Shown here: one piece after another, positions 1 to 7,304 of the stretch | How positions within the stretch are numbered: the stretch's first letter is position 1 | Layout: every line of letters starts with the position of its first letter | From: Ilumatobacteraceae bacterium | Lineage (GTDB): Bacteria; Actinomycetota; Acidimicrobiia; Acidimicrobiales; Ilumatobacteraceae | Length of the DNA: 16,683 bases | Direction: 5' to 3' | NCBI GenBank assembly: GCA_016650435.1 | Contig: JAENVT010000453.1 | Coordinates: 1-16,683 of the forward strand | Notes under the pieces: model-generated | What the model was told of the DNA's origin: nothing | The model's database searches: none | Seen by the model: only the letters and a program-made list of their open reading frames with translations | Translations under genes and position numbers: made by a program

Positions 1-1308
1 CAACGTCCCGGCATAGGCGACTCGACCTTCGATTCCCTCGGGAACCAGCTTGCGTGTGGCCGCTGCCACCGTCGACTGAGCGGTTGCGTAGCGATCGGCC
101 CCAAGGCCCTGCATCGCGCCCATCGAACCCATGCCGCGGTAGCTCTTGTAGCGACGTCCTTCGAACAGCTCGAGTTCGCCCGGTGCCTCGTCGGTGCCGG
201 CGAGCAGTGAACCGAGCATCACAGTGTCGGCGCCAGCCGCCAGCGCCTTGACCATGTCGCCCGAGTAGGTGATGCCCCCGTCGGCGATGATCGGCACGCC
301 CCGTTTGCGCGCCTGCTTGCAGGTGAAGTAGATCGCCGACAACTGCGGCATACCCGCGCCACTGACGACGCGAGTGGTGCAGATCGATCCGGCGCCAACG
401 CCGACCTTGATGGCATCGGCTCCAGCTGCGGCCAGTGCATCGACGCCCTCTTCGGTGACGACATTGCCGGCGACGACAGCGAGCGACGGCCACGACGACT
501 TGATGCGTTCGATCGCCTTGATCACTCCGGCGGAGTGACCATGAGCCGTGTCGAGTGCGACAGCATCGACCGATTGAGCGAACAATGCCTCGACGCGTTG
601 TTCGAGATCGGCACCGACGCCGACCGCCGCGGCACAGCGCAACCGTCCCGCGGAATCGCGAGTGGCGTTTGGGAACTCCTGGCGCTTGAGGATGTCCTTC
701 ACCGTGATGAGGCCGATCAGGCGGTTCTCGGCGTCGACCAGCGGCAACTTCTCGATGCGATGCTTCTGCAGGATGGCCTTTGCCTGTTCCAACGTCGTGC
801 CTTCCGAGGCGGTGACCAAACCGCTGGATGTCATGAACTCGGTGACCGGCCGGTCGAAGTCGGCACCGGAGCAGAACCGGGTGTCGCGGTTGGTGAGGAT
901 GCCGACCAGGCGCCCATCCGCGTCGGTGATCGGGACGCCGCTGAACTTGAATCGGTTCATCAGCGCCTCGGCGTCGTGCAGCGTGGCTGTGGGCGACAAC
1001 GTGACCGGATCGGTGATCATCCCGCTCTGGCTGCGCTTGACCTTCTGCACTTCCGCGGCCTGATCCTCGATCGACATGTTGCGGTGAATGACCCCGATGC
1101 CGCCTTCGCGGGCAGCGGCGATTGCCATTCGCGCTTCGGTGACCTTGTCCATCGCGGCCGAGACGATCGGCACGTTGAGGGTGATGTCGGCGGCGAATAT
1201 GGCTGTGGTGTCGACCGTATCCGGCAACACGTCGCTGTAGCCGGGGACGATCACCACATCGTCGAATGTGAGGGCTTCGAAGCGGTCGAAGAATTCTTGG
1301 GTGCTCAT
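1..1308 (-). CDS. guaB: IMP dehydrogenase, 3' end outside window
   Basis: Oxidises IMP to XMP with NAD+, the first committed step of GMP synthesis in the cytoplasm. The 436 codons visible run off the left edge, so about 50-65 C-terminal residues are missing. The N-terminus ([26 protein letters not shown]) and the TIM-barrel segment before it are typical. Two CBS domains follow at about residues 95-210 ([42 protein letters not shown]). The catalytic loop GAGSICTTR contains nucleophile Cys310, and the mobile flap [10 protein letters not shown] is present. The start is supported by AGGAG at 1316-1320, 7 nt upstream. ATG overlaps the purN TGA as ATGA, so guaB is probably translationally coupled as the last visible gene of the purine operon. 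Family assignment is certain; only the C-terminus is unseen. Confidence 0.97.
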   Translation of the reverse strand, partial: MSTQEFFDRFEALTFDDVVIVPGYSDVLPDTVDTTAIFAADITLNVPIVSAAMDKVTEARMAIAAAREGGIGVIHRNMSIEDQAAEVQKVKRSQSGMITDPVTLSPTATLHDAEALMNRFKFSGVPITDADGRLVGILTNRDTRFCSGADFDRPVTEFMTSSGLVTASEGTTLEQAKAILQKHRIEKLPLVDAENRLIGLITVKDILKRQEFPNATRDSAGRLRCAAAVGVGADLEQRVEALFAQSVDAVALDTAHGHSAGVIKAIERIKSSWPSLAVVAGNVVTEEGVDALAAAGADAIKVGVGAGSICTTRVVSGAGMPQLSAIYFTCKQARKRGVPIIADGGITYSGDMVKALAAGADTVMLGSLLAGTDEAPGELELFEGRRYKSYRGMGSMGAMQGLGADRYATAQSTVAAATRKLVPEGIEGRVAYAGTL

Positions 1309-1898
1309 GCGTTTGCTCCTGTCGTGCACAAGGTAGCGAGAGTTTCGACAAGCAGGCGGTGTTCCACGCCATGAACTCGCTTGGTGAGGCTCTCGAGGGT
1401 GTCTGAGGGGTGAATTGAGACTGTTGCCGTAGCCAGCACCGGCCCGTCGTCGACGCCTTCGTCGGGAACGAGGTGGACCATGACACCGGTCTGGTCGCGG
1501 CAGCCTGCTTGGGCTTCGTGCCACGCCCGTTCGACGGAGTCGACGCCTGGGAGCTCGCCGGGCAGGGCTGGGTGCAGGTTGACGACCATTCCGGGGAACC
1601 AGCCGAGGAAGCTCATCGACAACAGGCGCATCCACCCGACGAGCACGACCCAATCGGGGTCGAAGCCGGTGACGATGTCAGCGAGCCGGGCGTCGTAGTC
1701 TGCCCGCGGTTCGCCGGGATGTGGTGCGACGTGTACGAAGGGAACGCCTGCGTCAGCGGCGCGCTGCAATGCGCCGCTGCCCGGCTTGTTGGAGACGACC
1801 GCGGCGACCCGTGCCGGGAGACGACCATCTGCGCAGGCGTCGAGGATCGCCTGCAGATTCGTTCCTTCTCCGGAGGCGAGCACGACGAGGCGGGTCAT
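1305..1898 (-). CDS. purN: Phosphoribosylglycinamide formyltransferase (GAR transformylase)
   Basis: Transfers a formyl group from 10-formyl-tetrahydrofolate to GAR, giving FGAR, the third purine step. The 197-residue product matches the family length. It opens with the nucleotide-binding strand [13 protein letters not shown]. Asn107 and His109 in NLHPALPG and Asp150 in [11 protein letters not shown] correspond to the catalytic Asn-His-Asp set of the E. coli enzyme. The frame is open 19 codons further upstream, but that extension is not PurN-like and would run into purM, so the ATG at 1898 is preferred. This ATG overlaps the TGA of the purD-purM gene by the ATGA arrangement, and its own TGA overlaps the guaB ATG the same way. 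No strong Shine-Dalgarno precedes the start, consistent with coupling to the upstream gene. Confidence 0.97.
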   Translation of the reverse strand: MTRLVVLASGEGTNLQAILDACADGRLPARVAAVVSNKPGSGALQRAADAGVPFVHVAPHPGEPRADYDARLADIVTGFDPDWVVLVGWMRLLSMSFLGWFPGMVVNLHPALPGELPGVDSVERAWHEAQAGCRDQTGVMVHLVPDEGVDDGPVLATATVSIHPSDTLESLTKRVHGVEHRLLVETLATLCTTGANA

Positions 1899-4069
1899 CG
1901 CAGATGCACCCGCCGCTCGAGGTTCGATGTAGCGACGAGCTGGCCGATGACCCACGTCGGTTCGTTGATGCTGTGTTGCACCGCGGCAACGTCAGACGGC
2001 GAGCACACCAGCACCATGCCGATGCCCATGTTCAGCGTGCGGTACAGCTCGTAAGCATCGAGTTGGGTGGCCAACTCGCGGACCAGTTGGAACAGCGGTG
2101 GCACCTGCCACGAACCAAGCTCGATGCTGGCGTCGCAGTCGTCGGGCAGCACGCGGGGAAGGTTTTCGGGCAGGCCGCCACCGGTGATGTGCGCCAGCGC
2201 TTTGACCTTTCCACCGGCCAGTGCGTCGGTGAGCACATCGAGGTAGCTGCGGTGCGACACGAGCAGGGTTTCGCCGAGGGGTCGGTCGAAGCCCGGCGGC
2301 GTGGAATCCATCGGCAACCACTCGAAGATCTTGCGCAGCAGTGAATAGCCATTGGTGTGCGGGCCGTTCGAGGCCACACCGATCAGCGCATCTCCAACGT
2401 GAAGTTCGCCGCGGGGCAACATATCGCGCTGCTCGACGATCCCGACGAGCGTGCCGGCGATGTCGAACGCACCGGGCGCGTAGACACCCGGCATCTCAGC
2501 CGTTTCACCACCGAGCAACGCACATCCTGCTGCCTCACACGCCTCCGCCATCCCGGTCACCACCTCGGCGACATCCTCGGCGTTGATCTTGCTCGAAGCG
2601 ATGTAGTCCAAGAAGAACAGCGGCCTCGCTCCCTGCACCAGAACATCGTCGATGCAGTGGTTGACGATGTCGGCGCCAACGCCGCGATAACGGCCGAGGC
2701 GTGCCGCCAGTTCGACCTTTGTGCCGACGCCGTCGGTCGAGGCGACCAGCACCGGCTCGTCCATCGCCTTGATGGCCTTGCCGCTGAACGCACCACCGAA
2801 GCTGCCGACCCCGCGTAACACGGCGGGTCCGTGGGTGCGCTCGACCGCCTGTTTCATGTGGCTGACAGCGCGGGTGCCTTCGTCGATGTCGACGCCGGCC
2901 GCGGCGTATGAGGTCAACATTGCTCCGGCGGCGCGCCAGCCGATGTCGTTGCGTACCTGCTTGCCGTCGAAGTGAATCGACGAGAGCCGGGAGTAGGCGT
3001 TGTCGCGGGCGGTACCTAGCGAGCCGCCCAGGCCGGTCACGGCGAGCACGCGTCCACCGGTCACCGTGGAGCCGGCGGTCCCTGCGAGGAAGACGAGCGC
3101 ATCGTCGTTGTCGAGATCGAGACCGGTGATGGCCTGACCGGTGACCGGCTGCGTTGGGTATCCCGGAGCCGCGGCGACCACGGTGCACGTCGCCCCGTCA
3201 CGAATAACCACTGACGATTCGGCCAGCGCGCCCTGGCAGCAGGCCATTGCCAGCGTGGCGAGATCCGAGTCGAGCAGCGGCAACACGGCCTGCGCCTCGG
3301 GGTCGCCGAACCGGCAGTTGAACTCGATCAACCGCGGTCCGTCGGTGGTCAGCATCAACCCTGCGTAGAGCACTCCCACATACGGTGTGCCCGCGGCAGC
3401 AAAGTGGTCGATGACCGGCTGGACGAACGTGGCGGTCAGCTCGAGAGCGTCGTGGTTGATTGGGGCGGGGGCATAGGCGCCCATTCCACCGGTGTTCGTG
3501 CCGGTGTCACCTTCGCCGATTCGTTTGTGGTCCTGGGCGATCGGCAGCGGCCGCGCTACCTTGCCGTCGCATAGTGCCATCAGGCTGCATTCCGGACCGG
3601 TGAGGCGCTCCTCGACGACGATCGGTCCGAGGGCGCTGAGCGAGACGATCGCTTCGCGCGTCTCGTCGTCGTTACCCGGCACGATGACGCCTTTGCCAGC
3701 CGCTAGTCCGTCCTGTTTCACCACGACAGCGGCGCCGAGTGCCCGCCACCACGCGGTGGCTTCGTCGGCCGACGACGTCGCCAGATAGCGCGGTGACGGC
3801 AAGCCGAGCGAAGCCGCCAATTCGCGGGCGTAGCCCTTCGACGACTCGAGGCGAGCGAGATCGGCAGTTGGGCCGAAGCACGGGACGCGACGACGGCGAC
3901 ACTCGTCGGCCACCCCGGCGGCCAGCGCCGTCTCGGGTCCGACGATGACCAAGTCGGGCTTCGCATCCGGTGCCAGATCGGCGGCGATCGTCACCTCGTG
4001 ACCGTGCCCGCGGCACGCCCAGGCGATGGCGGACTCGCGCCCACCCGAACCGATCACGAGGACCCTCAT
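1895..4069 (-). CDS. purD-purM: Fused GAR synthetase-AIR synthetase (PurD-PurM)
   Basis: A single 724-residue frame with two purine enzymes. Residues 1-380 are GAR synthetase (PurD): Rossmann-like start VLVIGSGGRES, ATP-grasp region with KQDGLAAGKGV (118-128), DTGTNTGGMGAY (188-199), the GARS signature RFGDPEAQ (253-260) and the conserved end DIGWRA (375-380). Residues about 387-724 are AIR synthetase (PurM): SYAAAGVDID, STDGVGTK (444-451), PLFFLDY, GGETAEMPG (520-528), SNGPHTNGYSL and ITGGGLPENLPR. The linker is only about six residues, and no stop or frameshift separates the halves. The PurD N-domain is about 27 residues shorter than E. coli PurD and has Ser13 where REHA-type enzymes have His. 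The start at 4069 is chosen because homology begins there; the frame extends to 4210 but that segment is not PurD-like. It lies 94 nt after purF and overlaps purN by 4 nt. Both activities are inferred. Confidence 0.95.
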   Translation of the reverse strand: MRVLVIGSGGRESAIAWACRGHGHEVTIAADLAPDAKPDLVIVGPETALAAGVADECRRRRVPCFGPTADLARLESSKGYARELAASLGLPSPRYLATSSADEATAWWRALGAAVVVKQDGLAAGKGVIVPGNDDETREAIVSLSALGPIVVEERLTGPECSLMALCDGKVARPLPIAQDHKRIGEGDTGTNTGGMGAYAPAPINHDALELTATFVQPVIDHFAAAGTPYVGVLYAGLMLTTDGPRLIEFNCRFGDPEAQAVLPLLDSDLATLAMACCQGALAESSVVIRDGATCTVVAAAPGYPTQPVTGQAITGLDLDNDDALVFLAGTAGSTVTGGRVLAVTGLGGSLGTARDNAYSRLSSIHFDGKQVRNDIGWRAAGAMLTSYAAAGVDIDEGTRAVSHMKQAVERTHGPAVLRGVGSFGGAFSGKAIKAMDEPVLVASTDGVGTKVELAARLGRYRGVGADIVNHCIDDVLVQGARPLFFLDYIASSKINAEDVAEVVTGMAEACEAAGCALLGGETAEMPGVYAPGAFDIAGTLVGIVEQRDMLPRGELHVGDALIGVASNGPHTNGYSLLRKIFEWLPMDSTPPGFDRPLGETLLVSHRSYLDVLTDALAGGKVKALAHITGGGLPENLPRVLPDDCDASIELGSWQVPPLFQLVRELATQLDAYELYRTLNMGIGMVLVCSPSDVAAVQHSINEPTWVIGQLVATSNLERRVHLR

Positions 4070-4163
4070 GGTCGAACGGCCCGTGCGCCGGCTTTGTGCG
4101 AGCGCACAGAGCCGCGGACGCTTTGTTCGCTCGCGCAGACGGCCAACCATTCCCGCTCGTGAC
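4070..4163. other. purF-purDM intercistronic gap with inverted and direct repeats
   Basis: This is the only sizeable gap inside the purine operon. GCGAGCG at 4098-4104 and CGCTCGC at 4128-4134 can pair as a 7-bp GC-rich stem with a 23-nt loop. The same arms sit in a direct repeat: GCTTTGT occurs at 4091-4097 and again at 4120-4126. There is no Shine-Dalgarno sequence close to the purD ATG and no run of T, so it does not resemble a rho-independent terminator. It could be an mRNA processing or stability element, or simply spacer. Confidence 0.35.
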
Positions 4164-5666
4164 TCATGCCAGTACGCCCTCGAAGGCCAGCTTGGCTTGC
4201 GCCTCGGCAACCTCCATCGGATAACGACCGGTGAAGCAGGCGTTGCAATATCCCTCGGCGTCGCCGTTGACCTTGTTGTCGCCGGGGTCGATCGTGATTG
4301 CCCGCATCATCCCGTCGAGCGACAGGAATGCCAACGAGTCGGCATCGATGTGGGCTCGAATCTCCTCGACGGTCAGGCGCGCGGCCATCAGGTCGCCGTC
4401 GTGTCCCATGTCGACACCGAAGTGGCAGGCATGGGTGATGGGCGGGCAGGTGATGCGTACATGCACTTCGGTGGCGCCGGCTTCGCGGAGCAGCTTCACA
4501 AGCGGGCCTGCGGTTGTGCCGCGTACCAGCGAATCGTCGATCATGACGACCCGTTTGCCGGCGAGGTTCTCTGCCAGGGCGTTGAACTTCAAGGCGACGC
4601 CACGATCGCGCAGGTCCTGGGTCGGTTCGATGAACGTGCGGCCGATGTATCGATTCTTGATCAGCCCGTCGTTGTGAGGAATTCCGCTGGCCCTGCTGAA
4701 GCCGATTGCTGCTGGGATCGACGAGTCGGGGACCGGGATCACCACGTCAGCCGCGGCGGGCGCTTCTGCGGCCAGCTCTTCGCCGAGGCGCTGGCGTACG
4801 TGGTGCATGTTGCGATCCGCCCACACACTGTCGGGGCGACTGAAGTACACGAACTCGAACGTGCACCGAGCCGAGCGAGCGGCTGGAGTCAGTGCTTGGC
4901 GACGGGTCATCTCAGCGCCGTTGAGTGTGACGATTTCGCCCGGCGCCACTTCGCTGATCTCGAGGCAACCAAGCGTGCTGAGCGCGCATGTCTCGGAGGC
5001 AACCGCGTAGCCGCCGTGCGGAAGGCGACCGACGCTCATCGGCCGGAAACCCCACGGGTCGCGAACGGCGATCACTCGATCGGCAGCCAAGATCACCAAC
5101 GAGTACGCACCCTTCCATGCCGGCAATGTTCGCTCGACACGGTCTTCCCACGTCTTCCCGCCGGCGGCGGCGAGCATCAGCGTCATGACCTCGGTGTCGC
5201 TGGTTGCGGTGAGGCCGAACCCTCGGGTCAGCAGTTCGTCGCGCAGCGCCGGGGCGTTGACCAGGTTGCCGTTGTGGGCGAGTGCGAGCGGGCCGTGCAT
5301 CGTTTCGACCAGGAAGGGCTGGTGGTTCCGTTGGGCATTGGCGCCGGTGGTGCTGTACCGGGTGTGGCCGATGCCGTGATAGCCCGCGAGCGTGTTCATG
5401 GTCGCCTGAGTGAACACATTGGTCACGAGACCCGTGTCCTTGTGGAGACGGACGCGACTCCCGTCGCTGACGGCGATCCCAGCGGCTTCCTGCCCGCGAT
5501 GTTGCAATGCGAACAACCCGAAGAAAACCGTCTGGGCGACACCCTCGCCATGCGGTGTCGAGACGCCGAACACGCCGCATTCTTCGTGCGGTGAATCGGA
5601 GCCGTATGCGTCGGAGTCGTACCTCGCCCGCCCCGTGAAGTTCACTGGTGTTTGATCAGGCAGCAT
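4164..5666 (-). CDS. purF: Amidophosphoribosyltransferase (glutamine PRPP amidotransferase)
   Basis: Catalyses the first committed purine step, PRPP plus glutamine to phosphoribosylamine. The 500-residue product has an N-terminal Ntn glutaminase domain whose nucleophile is Cys30 in HEECGVFG, preceded by a 29-residue propeptide that must be removed, as in Bacillus-type enzymes. HTRYSTTG (101-108) and HNGNLVN (131-137) are glutaminase landmarks. The C-terminal phosphoribosyltransferase domain carries the PRPP loop RVVMIDDSLVRGTT (372-385). Cys227, Cys414, Cys474 and Cys477 fit the four ligands of the B. subtilis [4Fe-4S] cluster. The start ATG lies inside the end of purC (11-nt overlap) and is preceded by GGGAGG at 5676-5681 with 9-nt spacing. 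It is upstream of purD-purM, which uses its unstable product. Confidence 0.97.
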   Translation of the reverse strand: MLPDQTPVNFTGRARYDSDAYGSDSPHEECGVFGVSTPHGEGVAQTVFFGLFALQHRGQEAAGIAVSDGSRVRLHKDTGLVTNVFTQATMNTLAGYHGIGHTRYSTTGANAQRNHQPFLVETMHGPLALAHNGNLVNAPALRDELLTRGFGLTATSDTEVMTLMLAAAGGKTWEDRVERTLPAWKGAYSLVILAADRVIAVRDPWGFRPMSVGRLPHGGYAVASETCALSTLGCLEISEVAPGEIVTLNGAEMTRRQALTPAARSARCTFEFVYFSRPDSVWADRNMHHVRQRLGEELAAEAPAAADVVIPVPDSSIPAAIGFSRASGIPHNDGLIKNRYIGRTFIEPTQDLRDRGVALKFNALAENLAGKRVVMIDDSLVRGTTAGPLVKLLREAGATEVHVRITCPPITHACHFGVDMGHDGDLMAARLTVEEIRAHIDADSLAFLSLDGMMRAITIDPGDNKVNGDAEGYCNACFTGRYPMEVAEAQAKLAFEGVLA

Positions 5667-6591
5667 GCCCGAGAACCTCCCTGATCCGGTCTTCGACCGG
5701 GTAACTGCCGGGCTGGAATGTCAGCCCGGTCAAGCGTTCGTATGCGTCGATGTAGCGCCGGGATGTGGCCTCCCACACGGCGGCTTCGAGCGTCGGTGGC
5801 ATGCCGTGGCCGTCGTAACCGGCGTCGATCAACGCTCGGCGGATGACCTCTTTGTCGAGGCTTTCTGGTTCCTCGTCGCGACTCAGTCTGTCCTCGTAAC
5901 TGTCGGCCACCCAATAGCGCGACGAATCGGGCGTGTGGATCTCGTCGATCAACAGCAGGTCGCCGGAGGGTGTCGTTCCGAACTCGTACTTCGTATCCGC
6001 AAGGATCAGTCCCGACTGCCTGGCCAACTCCTGCCCGCGGGCGAACAGTTCGAGCGCGGCGGCTTCGACGGCGCGCCACAACCCGGCAGCGACGAGACCT
6101 TTGCGCGTGACGTCGCTGGGGCTCAACGGTTCGTCATGGCTGCCGTTTTCGGCCTTCGTCGTCGGCGTGACAATCGCAGCGGGCAGATCGGTGTTCTTCC
6201 GGAGGCCGTCGGAGAAGTGATATCCGTAGATGGTGCGCGCCCCGTCGGCGTACTGGCGCCACAGCGAGGTGCTGGTGACGCCGGTGATGTAGCCGCGCAC
6301 GATCACCTCGACGGGCAGCGGTTGGGCGGCGCGGGCTACCAACACATTGGGATCGGGAAGATCGATGACATGGTTGTCGACCACGTCCGCCGTACGTTCG
6401 AACCACCATGCGCTGAGTTGATTCAGAACCTGACCCTTGTACAGAACGCCGGCGATCACCCGGTCGAATGCCGAGAGTCGATCGGTCGTTACGAACAGAC
6501 GTTGGTTGCTGCCGTACGCATAGGACACACGCACCTTGCCGTCGCGGCGATCGGCGAGGGAGAGGTCGATGTCGAGGAAGGGAGTGTTCAT
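5656..6591 (-). CDS. purC: SAICAR synthetase
   Basis: Condenses CAIR with aspartate using ATP to give SAICAR. The 311-residue protein has the two family signatures: VEVIVRGYITGVTSTSLW (about 94-111) and LIDEIHTPDSSRYW (214-227). Its length of about 300 and the VRGYITGVTSTSLWRQY form resemble the longer yeast-like SAICAR synthetases rather than the 237-residue E. coli type. The frame continues upstream to 6942 across purQ, but the ATG at 6591 is fixed by homology and by AAGGAG at 6600-6605. It starts 2 nt after the purQ stop, and its end overlaps the purF start by 11 nt. Confidence 0.96.
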   Translation of the reverse strand: MNTPFLDIDLSLADRRDGKVRVSYAYGSNQRLFVTTDRLSAFDRVIAGVLYKGQVLNQLSAWWFERTADVVDNHVIDLPDPNVLVARAAQPLPVEVIVRGYITGVTSTSLWRQYADGARTIYGYHFSDGLRKNTDLPAAIVTPTTKAENGSHDEPLSPSDVTRKGLVAAGLWRAVEAAALELFARGQELARQSGLILADTKYEFGTTPSGDLLLIDEIHTPDSSRYWVADSYEDRLSRDEEPESLDKEVIRRALIDAGYDGHGMPPTLEAAVWEATSRRYIDAYERLTGLTFQPGSYPVEDRIREVLGHAA

Positions 6592-6593
6592 TG

Positions 6594-7304
6594 CTATCGC
6601 TCCTTGGCGTAGCGAACGCCCTGTTCGAACAGCGTTAGCCCTAGTGCACCCGGAACACCGTGGGTGAAACCTGGGTACTGCCGAGCGACGACGTGATTCT
6701 CCGGATGCGGCATCAGGCCCAAGACGACACCACTGGTGTCGCAGACCCCGGCGATGTCGTCGACCGAGCCATTGGGATTGTTGCCGGCGTAGCGCAGCGC
6801 GACCTGCCCTGCGGCGGCCAGCGCGACCGGATCCGGATGTGTGTAGCGGCCCTCGCCGTGGGCGATGGGGCAGTCGATCGTGGCCATCTCGGTCGTCCAG
6901 ATGCACCGACTGGGACGCGCCTTCAACGTGACCCACTCGCACTGGAAGTGCCCACTTGCGTTGTGGCCCAGCGCGCCCGGTAGCAGGCCGGTTCGGGTCA
7001 ACACTTGGAAACCGTTGCAGATCCCGATCACGGGTTTCTTTGCTGCGACGAATTCTCTCAACACGTCACCCACACGGTGCTCGAGTTGCAAGGCGAACAT
7101 TCGTCCCGCGCCAACTGCGTCGGCGTAGCTGAACCCGCCGGCAATGACGAGCATTTGTCCCCCGTTGAGCAAGGCCGGCCGCCGGATCAGTTCCGACAGC
7201 AGTGTGATGCGCGCCTCGGCACCCGCCAGGTCGAGGGCGAACGCAACGTCGTGATCGCGGTTGGTGCCCGCCGCGGCCAGCACAAGTGCGGTTGGCCGGC
7301 TCAC
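6594..7304 (-). CDS. purQ: FGAM synthase glutaminase subunit
   Basis: Class I glutamine amidotransferase subunit supplying ammonia to PurL for conversion of FGAR to FGAM. The 236-residue protein has nucleophile Cys96 in GICNGFQVL and the His200/Glu202 pair in MPHPENHV, together the catalytic triad. GGFSYADAVGAG (56-67) is the usual N-terminal motif. It starts with GTG, which overlaps the purL TGA as GTGA, and GGAG at 7312-7315 lies 7 nt upstream. PurQ is encoded separately although PurS is fused to PurL, so the complex probably needs only two polypeptides. Confidence 0.96.
   Translation of the reverse strand: MSRPTALVLAAAGTNRDHDVAFALDLAGAEARITLLSELIRRPALLNGGQMLVIAGGFSYADAVGAGRMFALQLEHRVGDVLREFVAAKKPVIGICNGFQVLTRTGLLPGALGHNASGHFQCEWVTLKARPSRCIWTTEMATIDCPIAHGEGRYTHPDPVALAAAGQVALRYAGNNPNGSVDDIAGVCDTSGVVLGLMPHPENHVVARQYPGFTHGVPGALGLTLFEQGVRYAKER
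6600..6605 (-). promoter_or_regulatory. purC ribosome binding site inside purQ end
   Basis: AAGGAG on the minus strand, 8 nt before the purC ATG. It lies within the last codons of purQ (encoding Lys-Glu) and decides the purC start against the longer open frame. Confidence 0.8.

Noticed and set aside
535..1374. 279-codon plus-strand frame across guaB
   Set aside because: Antisense to conserved guaB sequence, low-complexity R/D/V-rich translation with no family resemblance.
4070..4210. 47-codon upstream extension of purD-purM
   Set aside because: Arg-rich sequence unlike any PurD N-terminus and overlapping the purF end; homology starts at the ATG at 4069.
4026..5594. 522-codon plus-strand open frame antisense to purF
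   Set aside because: Shadow of high-GC coding sequence; no recognisable motif, while the opposite strand encodes complete PurF.
6592..6942. Upstream extension of purC
   Set aside because: It lies in another frame of purQ; AAGGAG and homology place the start at 6591.
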